Shown here piece after piece: positions 18,883-26,941 of a stretch of DNA of 64,000 nucleotides. The translations under genes and the position numbers were made by a program. This stretch comes from Gammaproteobacteria bacterium (GTDB lineage Bacteria > Pseudomonadota > Gammaproteobacteria > JABDBA01): the NCBI GenBank assembly GCA_013288885.1, contig JABDBA010000001.1:397840-461839 (forward strand). Reading direction: 5' to 3'. The first letter of the stretch is position 1; each line of letters begins with the position of its first letter. Below the pieces are notes generated by a model, which made no database searches, was not told where the DNA came from, and saw nothing but the letters and a program-made list of their open reading frames with translations.

Positions 18883-19009
18883 TTAAGCGCCAACGACCTT
18901 TGGCACGTCGTCGTTTGAGCACCAGCCGCCCACCTTTAGAAGCCATCCGCGCTCTAAAACCATGGGTCCGTTTACGTTTAATTACACTGGGTTGGAATTT
19001 TCTTTTCAT
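18875..19009 (-). CDS. rpmH: Large ribosomal subunit protein bL34
   Basis: A 44-aa, very basic protein read on the minus strand: it starts [20 protein letters not shown], continues [20 protein letters not shown] and ends RLSA. Every family-defining residue of bL34 is present and the length is typical. The TAG stop overlaps the GTG start of rnpA. A strong sigma-70 promoter lies upstream (19065-19094). dnaA, often the divergent neighbour of rpmH, is absent; a GGDEF/EAL gene takes that place. Confidence 0.97.
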   Translation of the reverse strand: MKRKFQPSVIKRKRTHGFRARMASKGGRLVLKRRRAKGRWRLSA

Positions 19010-19064
19010 AGCAATAATTCTTTATATTAGGTACTGAAACTGAATGTAAAAATTAGAACTGGCT

Positions 19065-19094
19065 ATCATATGTAACTTGGGTGTGGGTTGTCAA
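19065..19094 (-). promoter_or_regulatory. Sigma-70 promoter of rpmH
   Basis: On the minus strand a perfect -35 TTGACA (complement of 19089-19094) and a -10 TATGAT (complement of 19065-19070) are 18 bases apart and lie about 60 bases ahead of the rpmH start. This should drive the rpmH-rnpA-yidD-yidC-mnmE group. Confidence 0.75.
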
Positions 19095-19134
19095 ATGAAA
19101 TGTGGGGTGTATGCGCCTTAACATAACCCCCACC

Positions 19135-19162
19135 TTGTTGTTGCCCAAAACTGGACTATACT
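19135..19162 (+). promoter_or_regulatory. Sigma-70 promoter of the GGDEF/EAL gene
   Basis: TTGTTG (19135-19140) and TATACT (19157-19162) with a 16-base spacer lie 31 bases upstream of the ATG at 19194, which has its own TAAGGA ribosome site. Confidence 0.65.
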
Positions 19163-19193
19163 TAAGGCAATCTAAAGGAATAAGGACATTACT

Positions 19194-20846
19194 ATGGAAC
19201 CCACTTTCAAGTCGTCGCTCGCCTCTAATGCCCGTGTTTTAAAAGCTAAAGTGAGTAAACAAGCGTTATTTGGTTTAATCGTTGGTATTCTCTCGGTGGT
19301 GATTGCGACCCTATTGGTAAGTTATGCGCTCACCAATCAAGTGAGTATGGCAGGGATTATACTGGCGCAAAAGACCAATGTTGCTTTATGGATGTTAGAT
19401 GTCTCGCCGTTTTTCTTTAGCTTCTGGGGGCAATACATGAGTTCGATCCTTGCCTATGAAGCGAGTGCAATGATCATTGATGAAACACGTGAATTGCGAA
19501 TGCAAACTTCTGCATTAGAATCGCAAGTCGCGCATGACGTAACACATGATTCATTAACCGGGTTGCCGAATAATATTTTGTTTTTAGACCGCCTCAACCA
19601 AGCTTTAGCCAGTTTGCGTCACGAAAAAATGCAACTCGCCGTGTGTATGGTGGGTGTTGAACAAATGAAAGAAATTAGTAATTCGTTAGGGCGCTATAAT
19701 GCTGATCGCATTTTAAAACAATTAGCTGTGCGCCTCACCAGTGTTATTCATGAACCTAACACGATTGCACGTGTTGGTGATTTTGAATTTGCCGTCTTAT
19801 TAACCAGAATCAATTCAGCCCCTGATGCAACGCTCGCCATTCAAAAAATTCATCAAGCACTCAAAACACCTTTTGTGTTAGAAGATCTAACGTTAAATGT
19901 TCAAGCCAAAGTAGGTATTGCATTAGCACCACAGCATGGTGTTGACGCCGATTCTTTAACACAACGTGCAGAGATTGCGATGGATGCAGCCAAACAAGAT
20001 TTTTCTGAAACTGTTGTTTATACGTCTAAACTCGATAAAAATAGCCAACGCCAGTTATTGTTGGTGAATGAATTACGACAAGCAATTGAACAAGATGGTC
20101 TTAGTTTGTTTTATCAACCTAAATTGGAATTGGCAACCGGTAATATTGCACTAGAAGTATTGTTGCGTTGGCCGCATCCACAATACGGGTTAATTTTACC
20201 GAATGATTTTATTCCATTGGCAGAGCGCAATGGTTTATCTTCTATCATTGGCACGTGGGTGCTTAACAAAACTTTGCAACAATGTTCGCATTGGCAACAG
20301 CAAGGTATTAGGATTTGTTTTTCGATTAATTTATCGGCGTTGAATTTAGTGGATGTAGAGTTACCCGATAAAATTGCCGGCCAGTTAGCAGGTTATGCGG
20401 TGTTGCCGGAATTTCTGATGGTGGAAATTACCGAAAGTTCCATAATGAGCGATCAAGAACGCGCATTACAAATATTGACGCGTTTGGTAGAATTAGGAGT
20501 GAAGATTTCTATTGATGATTTTGGCACGGGTTATTCTTCGTTGGCGTATTTGAGTAAACTACCAGCAACTGAACTTAAAATTGATAAATCGTTTGTGGGA
20601 GACATGGAGCAGGAAAATAACAATAAGATTGTGCAAGCAATTATTGGTTTAGCGCATACGCTCAATTTGCAAGTGGTGGCCGAAGGTGTTGAAACTGAAA
20701 AAGCATTTTTACAATTAAAAGCATTAAACTGTGATTGGGTCCAAGGCCATTTCATTAGTCCGCCACTTAATTTAGAAGAGTTATATGCCTGGCTTAATAC
20801 GTCGCCGTGGAGTAAACTAAAACTCCAGAGTGAAAGTATTGGGTAA
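19194..20846 (+). CDS. Membrane-anchored GGDEF/EAL protein, probable cyclic-di-GMP phosphodiesterase
   Basis: A 550-aa protein. One clear membrane helix lies near residues 27-50 (LFGLIVGILSVVIATLLVSYAL), with a second weaker hydrophobic stretch near 70-90, then a GGDEF-like domain (about 120-270) and an EAL-like domain (about 285-535). The GGDEF signature is degraded to VGDFEF, so cyclase activity is unlikely; it may sense GTP. The EAL motif reads EVLLRW, but the other catalytic elements are present: INLSALNL, EITESS, DDFGTGYSSL, LKIDKSFV and AEGVET. It is therefore likely to degrade cyclic-di-GMP at the inner membrane. It is monocistronic, and a hairpin repeat follows. Confidence 0.9.
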   Translation: MEPTFKSSLASNARVLKAKVSKQALFGLIVGILSVVIATLLVSYALTNQVSMAGIILAQKTNVALWMLDVSPFFFSFWGQYMSSILAYEASAMIIDETRELRMQTSALESQVAHDVTHDSLTGLPNNILFLDRLNQALASLRHEKMQLAVCMVGVEQMKEISNSLGRYNADRILKQLAVRLTSVIHEPNTIARVGDFEFAVLLTRINSAPDATLAIQKIHQALKTPFVLEDLTLNVQAKVGIALAPQHGVDADSLTQRAEIAMDAAKQDFSETVVYTSKLDKNSQRQLLLVNELRQAIEQDGLSLFYQPKLELATGNIALEVLLRWPHPQYGLILPNDFIPLAERNGLSSIIGTWVLNKTLQQCSHWQQQGIRICFSINLSALNLVDVELPDKIAGQLAGYAVLPEFLMVEITESSIMSDQERALQILTRLVELGVKISIDDFGTGYSSLAYLSKLPATELKIDKSFVGDMEQENNNKIVQAIIGLAHTLNLQVVAEGVETEKAFLQLKALNCDWVQGHFISPPLNLEELYAWLNTSPWSKLKLQSESIG

Positions 20847-20848
20847 TT

Positions 20849-20881
20849 CCCTCACCCTAACCCTCTCCCAGAGGGAGAGGG
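20849..20881. repeat. Dispersed hairpin repeat between the GGDEF/EAL gene and rsmA
   Basis: CCCTCTCCC (20861-20869) and GGGAGAGGG (20873-20881) form a 9-bp perfect hairpin with a 3-base loop, preceded by CCCTCACCCTAA. Sequences of this kind occur in many proteobacterial genomes as intergenic repeats. It probably ends transcription of the upstream gene. Confidence 0.7.
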
Positions 20882-20908
20882 GACCGGAAAAATATTAACA
20901 ACTGTTAT

Positions 20909-21697
20909 ATGCAAAAAAATATTCCTAACCACCTACCGCGCAAACGTTTTGGGCAAAATTTTTTACACGACCAATCTATATTGCAGCGCATTGTACAAGT
21001 TTTACAATTAAAACCTACTGATCATGTAGTGGAGATTGGCCCAGGCTTGGGTGCTTTAACCACCAAGATATTGCCTTTATTGCCGCGCTTAGAAGTGGTA
21101 GAGCTTGACCGCGATCTAGTACCCAAGCTCATTGAAAATTGCCAGGGGTTAGGCGAGCTCATCGTTTATCAAGACGATGCATTGCGTTTTGATTTTAGTC
21201 AGCTAAGCCAAACAAATAGATCACTGCGTTTGGTGGGTAATTTGCCTTATAATATCTCAACGCCTTTGTTATTTCATTTGTTAGAGCAGGCGCACATCAT
21301 TAAAGATATGTATTTTATGTTGCAAAAAGAAGTAGTCGACCGCATGGTGGCAACCCCCGGCTCCGAGGCTTATGGCCGATTGAGTGTGATGGTACAATAT
21401 TATTGTCAAGCGCAAGCGTTGTTTACCGTGAAGCCGGGGGCGTTTCAACCGCCCCCGAAAGTGGATTCGGCGTTTATTCGTTTAGTGCCACATGCACAGC
21501 TTCCGCATGTCGCGAATGATGCAAAAATATTTGCGCAAATTGTTCGTTTAGCGTTTAATCAACGCCGCAAAACTATTCGCAATAGTTTGGCGACGGTAAT
21601 ATCGATAGAACAATTACAGGCATTAAATATTGATCCATCCATCCGCGCGGAAAAATTAGGGGTAGAACAGTTTGTTAAAATGAGCAATTCCTTATGA
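20909..21697 (+). CDS. rsmA: 16S rRNA dimethyladenosine transferase
   Basis: A 262-aa methyltransferase (KsgA) that dimethylates two adjacent adenines in the 3' hairpin of 16S rRNA during 30S maturation. Seen: RKRFGQNFLHD at the start, the SAM loop VVEIGPGLGALT, the acidic VVELDRDL, the catalytic NLPYNIS, and GAFQPPPKVDSAFIRL. Length is standard. The stop overlaps the ATG of hslO (ATGA), so the two are translationally coupled, which is not the usual E. coli neighbourhood (apaG, apaH). Confidence 0.97.
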   Translation: MQKNIPNHLPRKRFGQNFLHDQSILQRIVQVLQLKPTDHVVEIGPGLGALTTKILPLLPRLEVVELDRDLVPKLIENCQGLGELIVYQDDALRFDFSQLSQTNRSLRLVGNLPYNISTPLLFHLLEQAHIIKDMYFMLQKEVVDRMVATPGSEAYGRLSVMVQYYCQAQALFTVKPGAFQPPPKVDSAFIRLVPHAQLPHVANDAKIFAQIVRLAFNQRRKTIRNSLATVISIEQLQALNIDPSIRAEKLGVEQFVKMSNSL

Positions 21698-22545
21698 GCC
21701 AACACGACACCATACAACGATTCATCATAGAACGTCTGAATTTGCGCGGTGAAATAATCCGCTTGCATGATACTTATCGTGCTGTTTCCGAGCGGCATGT
21801 TTATCCTGAAGAAGTACGCAAAACATTGGGCGAGGGCTTGGCCGCTGTTGCTTTATTGAGTGCGACTTTGAAATTTGAAGGCTCGATCATTTTGCAAATA
21901 GAAAGTGATGGAGCAATTAATCTTTTAGTGGTGCAAAGTGATCATCAGTTTCAGTTGCGTGGTTTGGCGCAATGGCAACCAGAATTGCTTTCTTTAACCG
22001 ATAGTCATATTTTGGGCAAAGGCCGTCTGGCCATTACGATTACGCCAAAACAGGGTGAGCGTTATCAAGGTATTGTAAACTTAACTAACGGTGGTTTGGC
22101 TGATTCACTAGAAACTTATTTTCGGCAGTCAGAGCAATTGGCAACTTGTCTTTGTTTGTGGTCAGAAGATGAAACAGTGACGGGTATGTTGTTACAGTTA
22201 ATGCCGCATAATACAGGTGAAAGCGCGGAGATGGTTTGGGCGCATTATACGCAGATGATGAAGGCGATAAGCTCACACGAATTTAACCAATTTACTAATC
22301 AAGAAATTATTCAAAAACTTTTTTACGCAGAAGATGTGTGTTTATACGATGCAGAAAAGGTTGCCTTCCATTGTGGTTGTAGTGTAGAGCGCATGGAGCG
22401 TGCTTTGCGCTTGTGGGATCAAAAAGAAATTCAAGAGTTATTACGGCTCCATAAAAAAGTCACCGTGACGTGCGAGTTTTGTAATAATCAATATGATTTT
22501 GATGCGGGTGATGTGGCGAGGCTTAGGGGTCACATCTGGAATTAG
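21694..22545 (+). CDS. hslO: Redox-regulated chaperone Hsp33
   Basis: A 283-aa holdase chaperone that is switched on in the cytoplasm by oxidative unfolding. The C-terminal zinc switch has both Cys pairs, CGCS near residue 228 and CEFC near 262, that is the CxC and CxxC pattern. The N-terminal domain has RGEIIRLHDTYRAV and GEGLAAVALLSATLKFEG. The start overlaps rsmA. The last residues (about RGHIWN and the stop) are encoded inside a perfect inverted repeat (22522-22621), so the original C-terminus has been replaced or extended. The zinc site is unaffected. Confidence 0.95.
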   Translation: MSQHDTIQRFIIERLNLRGEIIRLHDTYRAVSERHVYPEEVRKTLGEGLAAVALLSATLKFEGSIILQIESDGAINLLVVQSDHQFQLRGLAQWQPELLSLTDSHILGKGRLAITITPKQGERYQGIVNLTNGGLADSLETYFRQSEQLATCLCLWSEDETVTGMLLQLMPHNTGESAEMVWAHYTQMMKAISSHEFNQFTNQEIIQKLFYAEDVCLYDAEKVAFHCGCSVERMERALRLWDQKEIQELLRLHKKVTVTCEFCNNQYDFDAGDVARLRGHIWN

Positions 22546-22621
22546 GACAGCCAGAGATGATTAGACATATGAGTTCATTGCTATGAAACTGGCTGTCCTA
22601 ATTCCAGATGTGACCCCTAAG
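22522..22621. repeat. MITE-like perfect inverted repeat joining two convergent gene ends
   Basis: Bases 22522-22554 and 22589-22621 are perfect 33-bp inverted arms around a 34-base centre. The arm starts CTTAGGGGTCACATCTGG. The left arm contains the hslO stop and the right arm contains the stop of the convergent 242-aa gene. It acts as a strong hairpin in either direction, so it can serve as a shared terminator. The perfect arms suggest recent arrival or an element maintained by gene conversion. Confidence 0.9.
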
Positions 22622-23345
22622 TCTTTTTTCTGTTAGCATTATTCACGACATCTTGCTGTTCAGCGGGGGTGAGGTGTGGCCACGCAGCTAATAATAAACG
22701 ACCGGCATTGCGTTCTTTGGCAGCAGTTTGGTGCATTTCCCACGGCCATTCGTCACTGAGAAATAATCCGGTAAGAAATATAATAAGTAAAGTGATGCCT
22801 AACATCATGCCGATGTTTTTCCAATGAAATTGTTGAATCAGTTGGGTGACTTGGCCGATATTGGTTGCAGTTGTACTTTTTATTTTTTCGCCGCCCTGGG
22901 TCACAATTTGTTTAAAGTTTTCAATGGGAAGTGCACGGGCTTCTTGTGCAATATTTGCCGAAGTTTGGCCGATACTTTTTTCAAGATGATCACAACCTTG
23001 TTTGATAGTTTGATTGATATAATCGACTGTTTGCTGTGCTTGTTGTAAATGTTCTTGGCCATCTTTCATCGCTTTATCGGCAGCAACGCGCCAGCGCGCA
23101 GCGCCGGTTTCGGTCATCATCGTGCCGACTTCAGCCAAGGTTTCTTTCACGCGTGCTAGTTGGTTGCTGAGATAGGTTTGGCTGGCCACTAATTTTTCTT
23201 CCAGCGCTGCTTCGCGTTCAATGAGTTTGCCTTCAATGGTTTCATGCAGAGCAACAAAATCGGCAATTTCTCGCATCAAAGCACGCATACGTTGCGATGC
23301 TTCCGTCGTCATATCTAAATGAGTGGTGTCGATATTTTTGGTCAC
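22617..23345 (-). CDS. Uncharacterised coiled-coil membrane protein, paralogue 2
   Basis: A 242-aa protein of unknown function. Residues about 20-160 are strongly helical with heptad character and few prolines. A single membrane helix (IGMMLGITLLIIFLTGLFL) follows the motif FHWKN, then a short tail SDEWPWEMHQTAAKERNAG...AWPHLTPAEQQDV. The upstream gene has the same layout and shares FHWKN, a WPW-x-HQT motif and WP.L, so they are paralogues. I chose the GTG start that overlaps the upstream stop (GTGA) with a GAGAG site ahead. Tail-anchored coiled coils with this C-terminal motif recall accessory proteins of mobilisation systems, but I cannot support that. The stop lies in the 33-bp inverted repeat. 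Confidence 0.78.
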   Translation of the reverse strand: MTKNIDTTHLDMTTEASQRMRALMREIADFVALHETIEGKLIEREAALEEKLVASQTYLSNQLARVKETLAEVGTMMTETGAARWRVAADKAMKDGQEHLQQAQQTVDYINQTIKQGCDHLEKSIGQTSANIAQEARALPIENFKQIVTQGGEKIKSTTATNIGQVTQLIQQFHWKNIGMMLGITLLIIFLTGLFLSDEWPWEMHQTAAKERNAGRLLLAAWPHLTPAEQQDVVNNANRKKT

Positions 23346-24079
23346 GCGACATTTCTCTCTATCAAGAGTTGATCGGTAATGCTGAGTTGTGGCCACGAAT
23401 TAATCAACGCTTGGCCAGCACTGCGTTGTTTCACTATCGTTTGATGTGCTTGCCACGGCCATTCACCGTTGATATAAAGCCCTAGTCCTAAAACGATAAT
23501 CATGCTGATAAAAGTGGCAGCGGCGAGATTTTTCCAATGAAACCATTGCAAGGTGTCTTGCATCCGCTGTTGTGCCGACTTTACAACGGTTTTAACTTGT
23601 TCTGTGCAATTTTCAGCGAATTGTTCGATATCGTTGGTCTGCAAGCTGTTAATAGTGCGCCCTAGATTTCGTACCATTGCCGTGGAAGCTTGTTCGAAGT
23701 GTTTGCAAGTATCTGTAATCGTTTTTTGCGTGTTGCTGTAAAGTTCTTGTAAACCCTGGGTGCTTTGTTGGGAGCTATTTTGAATGGCATCGATGATACT
23801 TTGCCAATTCTGCGAGTTTAATTCGTCTAGTGTTTGTTTAAAGTGGTGAACGGTTTTTTGAATGTCTGTCAGTTGGTTTTCTACCAGTTGTTCGACTTTT
23901 GCTAATTTTGTTTCAAAAGCTTGTTCGCGCGCGGTTAAATTTTCTTTGGCCGCTTTGGCAGACCCCAATAAAGTATTGATGGCCTCAAATAGTTCGTCAT
24001 TATTGGTAGGCGTAGTAGGCATAGTGACAAAAGAATGTTCGATACCGATGTTATATGAGCTAGGCATGGTGTTGTCCAT
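23342..24079 (-). CDS. Uncharacterised coiled-coil membrane protein, paralogue 1
   Basis: A 245-aa protein like its downstream neighbour: helical coiled-coil region (about residues 30-170), FHWKN, one membrane helix (AAATFISMIIVLGLGLYI), then NGEWPWQAHQTIVKQRSAG...SWPQLSITDQ. The first 25 residues are unrelated and disordered. The ATG has a good AAGGAAGG ribosome site. A TATAAT -10 lies on the minus strand at 24132-24137 in the short gap after the Kdo hydroxylase-like gene; its -35 is weak. The two paralogues overlap by 4 bases and should be made together, perhaps as a hetero-oligomer. Function unknown. Confidence 0.8.
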   Translation of the reverse strand: MDNTMPSSYNIGIEHSFVTMPTTPTNNDELFEAINTLLGSAKAAKENLTAREQAFETKLAKVEQLVENQLTDIQKTVHHFKQTLDELNSQNWQSIIDAIQNSSQQSTQGLQELYSNTQKTITDTCKHFEQASTAMVRNLGRTINSLQTNDIEQFAENCTEQVKTVVKSAQQRMQDTLQWFHWKNLAAATFISMIIVLGLGLYINGEWPWQAHQTIVKQRSAGQALINSWPQLSITDQLLIERNVA

Positions 24080-24169
24080 CGTCGTCCTTCCTTCAGGAAT
24101 AACCCTGGTAACCGATAGCTTAGGGGCAATAATTATAACCGATTCCCCTGCTTTTGGATAGGGGGGATG

Positions 24170-25048
24170 CTACACCAATCCTCGCTCTCGTAGCCTTTCT
24201 AAAATCCGTAGTGGAGATTGTTGGGGATCCAGCATCGCGTTGACGGGTAGGTAGAAAGTTTGTTCGAGCAAAAATTGACCAGCAAGGGCGGCGTGGGAGA
24301 CATGGTCGGTTTGCACGATCCAGCTGCTGGCGGGGGGCAGGCGAATTTCGGTTTGCTGCGCTTCTTGTTGATATTGGTCATCGCCCTTCATGCGATCGTG
24401 AATCTGTAGCATGATGTGATCATATTCGGTGCGATGGCTTTTGGTGATATTGAGCAACTTCAGTAAATGTGCGCTGCCGGGTAATGGTTTTTTAATCTGC
24501 GGTAAAAATTGTTTAGCTACTTTTTCAAATGGTTCACCCACCCGCCATACTCGATCTTCGCCGTTGGGGTTTACATTACTAAATACGCGCAAGATGCGTT
24601 GGCCTTGATTGGGGTTAGCTGGAAAAGCATCTACATGCAAGCGTTTGTCATCTTTGCGTGGCGATATTTTGCGTTGGCTAACTTGCAGCGGGCGAAAACT
24701 GGTGCGGCCTAAAATCAGTGCTGAGTTGTAATGCGGCAATACGTTATTGATCAATGATTTTGCATGTTGCAAAAAGCGTTGCAACATTTTCGTTAATTGC
24801 AATTGCTCTTCATTAGTTGCTTTGGCCCCACGCAAAATTTCGGTATGGCAGTTGTAACTAATATTTTTAAATTTGGGATCGGCGTAAATAGCCGATAAAA
24901 ATGGCCGTTCACTTGCCGTCAATTGAAAAGCCAATTGCGGAAAAAATAATAGCTGACCACCCTCCAACGATTCGATCGCCTGGCTTTGTAGTGCAGGCGC
25001 AAATTTGGTATGCCAAGAATCAAGAGAGAATGTAAGTAGTGGTTCCAT
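24170..25048 (-). CDS. Kdo hydroxylase (KdoO)-like Fe(II)/2-oxoglutarate oxygenase
   Basis: A 292-aa protein resembling KdoO, the iron and 2-oxoglutarate-dependent enzyme that hydroxylates the outer Kdo sugar of lipopolysaccharide at carbon 3 in Burkholderia, Yersinia and Legionella. Visible signatures: RLHVDAFPANPNQGQRILRVF, where His and Asp are the expected iron ligands, NVNPNGEDRVWRVGEPFE, and TDHVSHAA with the distal His. No membrane segment is obvious. I chose the ATG at 25046-25048; a TTG six codons upstream is possible. It follows comM by 21 bases. The call rests on recognised family sequence; the exact lipid A-core modification is inferred. Confidence 0.82.
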   Translation of the reverse strand: MEPLLTFSLDSWHTKFAPALQSQAIESLEGGQLLFFPQLAFQLTASERPFLSAIYADPKFKNISYNCHTEILRGAKATNEEQLQLTKMLQRFLQHAKSLINNVLPHYNSALILGRTSFRPLQVSQRKISPRKDDKRLHVDAFPANPNQGQRILRVFSNVNPNGEDRVWRVGEPFEKVAKQFLPQIKKPLPGSAHLLKLLNITKSHRTEYDHIMLQIHDRMKGDDQYQQEAQQTEIRLPPASSWIVQTDHVSHAALAGQFLLEQTFYLPVNAMLDPQQSPLRILERLRERGLV

Positions 25049-25069
25049 ATTGTTATGATACCCCAATTT

Positions 25070-26560
25070 TTACAATTGTCGATAAGTCAGGGCTTCGGTT
25101 AAATGCTCGGTGGAGATGTGAGTACTATTGCCAAGATCAGCGATAGTGCGGGCGATGCGTATAATGCGATGACAGGCACGCGTTGATAAACCAAATTTCT
25201 GCACGGCGATTTCTAATAATTGTTTATCACCGGGGTTGAGTTTACAAAATTGCTCTAACTCTTTACCCATCAAAACACTATTGTTTTTACCAGCACGTTG
25301 CAATTGAATTTGCCGCGCTTTTTCGACGCGAACACGCACTTGTGCGCTACATTCACTCGGTAAATTATTTTGCTGGGAAGTATGCGGCGACGGCGGCACT
25401 TCCACATGCATATCGATGCGATCTAATAGCGGGCCCGAAAGCCGCGTGCGATAACGCTGAATTTGTTCATACGTGCAGCGGCATTGACGATTAGGATTCC
25501 CCGCATGTCCGCATGGGCACGGGTTCATCGCGGCGATCAACTGAAAACGCGCAGGAAATTCTGCTTGCCGTGCTGCGCGTGAAATAGTAATCGTGCCTGA
25601 TTCCAACGGCTCGCGTAATCCTTCTAACACGCGGCGATTAAATTCAGGCAATTCATCTAAAAATAAAACACCCTGGTGCGCTAACGAAATTTCACCCGGA
25701 CGTGGCGGGCTACCACCACCCACTAATGCCACACTCGATGCAGAATGATGTGGCGAACGAAACGGTCGCTTGCGCCAGTTACTGCGATTAAATGATTTGT
25801 TGGTGATAGAAGCAATAGCAGCGACTTCGATCGCTTCATCATCTGTTAACATCGGTAAAACACCGGGTAAACGACTGGCGAGCATGGTTTTGCCCGTGCC
25901 CGGCGGGCCGATGAATAATAAACTATGATTACCTGCTGCGGCGATTTCAAGTGCACGTTTGGCATGGGGCTGCCCATTTACATCACTGAGATCAAGCAGT
26001 GTTTCGTCATTCGATAAATTAAGTTCAATCTCATGTCGCGTTAGATTTTTTTGCGCGCAGAGGTGCGCACACACTTCTAACAAATGGTTTGCGGGTAACA
26101 CCACAGTGTCTTTAGCTAATGCCGCTTCATCGGCATTAGCTAACGGTAAAATTAGCGTGCGCTGCAATTTGCCGCTGGCAAAAGAAAACGGCAATGCACC
26201 TTGAATAGGGCGTAATTCGCCGGATAAAGCAAGTTCACCAGCAAATTCATAATGTTCTAATTGATCGCGCGGCAGTTGGCCGGTGGCAGCGAGAATGCTC
26301 AGTGCAATCGGTAAATCAAAACGGCCGCCTTCTTTAGGAAGATCAGCAGGTGCTAAATTGACGGTGATGCGTTGCGCGGGGAAATCAAATTGTGTGTTGA
26401 GTAAAGCACTGCGCACACGATCGCGGCTTTCTTTGACTGCAGTTTCAGGCAAGCCGACAATGGAAAAATTAGGTAGGCCATTGGAGATGTGGGTTTCAAC
26501 AGTGACAGTGGGTGCGGTGATGCCGATGATGGCGCGGCTGTGGACTATTGCTAATGTCAT
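25070..26560 (-). CDS. comM: ComM/YifB-family Mg-chelatase-like AAA+ ATPase
   Basis: A 496-aa AAA+ protein. ComM is a hexameric helicase that promotes branch migration during natural transformation; the family is also called YifB. Domain order: N-terminal Lon-like fold (TVTVETHISNGLPNFSIVGLPETAVKESRDRVRSAL), AAA+ core with GPPGTGKTMLASRLPG (Walker A, about residue 218), the Mg-chelatase hallmark FRSPHHSASSVALVGGG, a Walker B LFLDELPEFNR, a four-Cys cluster (CPCG...CRC) and a C-terminal helical domain. Length is standard. ubiK lies 6 bases upstream. Tandem pilins elsewhere in the window make a competence role plausible but do not prove it. Confidence 0.93.
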   Translation of the reverse strand: MTLAIVHSRAIIGITAPTVTVETHISNGLPNFSIVGLPETAVKESRDRVRSALLNTQFDFPAQRITVNLAPADLPKEGGRFDLPIALSILAATGQLPRDQLEHYEFAGELALSGELRPIQGALPFSFASGKLQRTLILPLANADEAALAKDTVVLPANHLLEVCAHLCAQKNLTRHEIELNLSNDETLLDLSDVNGQPHAKRALEIAAAGNHSLLFIGPPGTGKTMLASRLPGVLPMLTDDEAIEVAAIASITNKSFNRSNWRKRPFRSPHHSASSVALVGGGSPPRPGEISLAHQGVLFLDELPEFNRRVLEGLREPLESGTITISRAARQAEFPARFQLIAAMNPCPCGHAGNPNRQCRCTYEQIQRYRTRLSGPLLDRIDMHVEVPPSPHTSQQNNLPSECSAQVRVRVEKARQIQLQRAGKNNSVLMGKELEQFCKLNPGDKQLLEIAVQKFGLSTRACHRIIRIARTIADLGNSTHISTEHLTEALTYRQL

Positions 26561-26566
26561 AATATT

Positions 26567-26839
26567 TTACTTGTGGGACGACTTGGTTTTTTTCCCCGAT
26601 AAATGTTTTTCAAGTTCTGCTACGTGTTTTTCGAGTTTATCTAGTTTGGCGCGGGTTTTGGCCAGCACACCTGCTTGTGCGTCGAATTCTGCACGGGTGA
26701 TGAGGTCAAAGCGGTTGAAAGTGCTTTGTAAAACGCTGCGGAAGTTGCCTTCCAGATCTTTTTTCATGGCTTTGAGGCTGGATGGAATGGCGTCAGATAG
26801 CCGTTTTACCATGTCGTCGATAAATTTTGTGTCGATCAT
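26567..26839 (-). CDS. ubiK: Ubiquinone biosynthesis accessory factor UbiK
   Basis: A 90-aa helical protein of the UbiK/YqiC (BMFP) family: MIDTKFIDDMVKRLSDAIPS at the start, then LEGNFRSVLQSTFNRFDLITRAEFDAQAGVLAKTRAKLDKLE, a trimeric coiled coil in the C-terminal half. UbiK assists the soluble Ubi complex with lipid-bound ubiquinone intermediates. The ATG has an AAAGGAA ribosome site. Being next to comM is a common arrangement. glnK starts 102 bases away on the other strand. Confidence 0.93.
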   Translation of the reverse strand: MIDTKFIDDMVKRLSDAIPSSLKAMKKDLEGNFRSVLQSTFNRFDLITRAEFDAQAGVLAKTRAKLDKLEKHVAELEKHLSGKKTKSSHK

Positions 26840-26941
26840 TGTAAAATTCCTTTAGTAGATGATGATGTTTTTGAGTATACTATAGTTAAGGAGCGATGTA
26901 TAGGGTAAGATTGGAAATTATTTCACAGAGGAATATTAGCG

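Noticed and set aside
19010..19193. Possible replication origin next to rpmH
   Set aside because: No DnaA-box-like TTATCCACA sequences and no dnaA gene; the gap is explained by two divergent promoters.
22546..22616. tRNA-like fold between hslO and the convergent gene
   Set aside because: The only strong pairing is the 33-bp inverted repeat; no tRNA arms or TTC loop.
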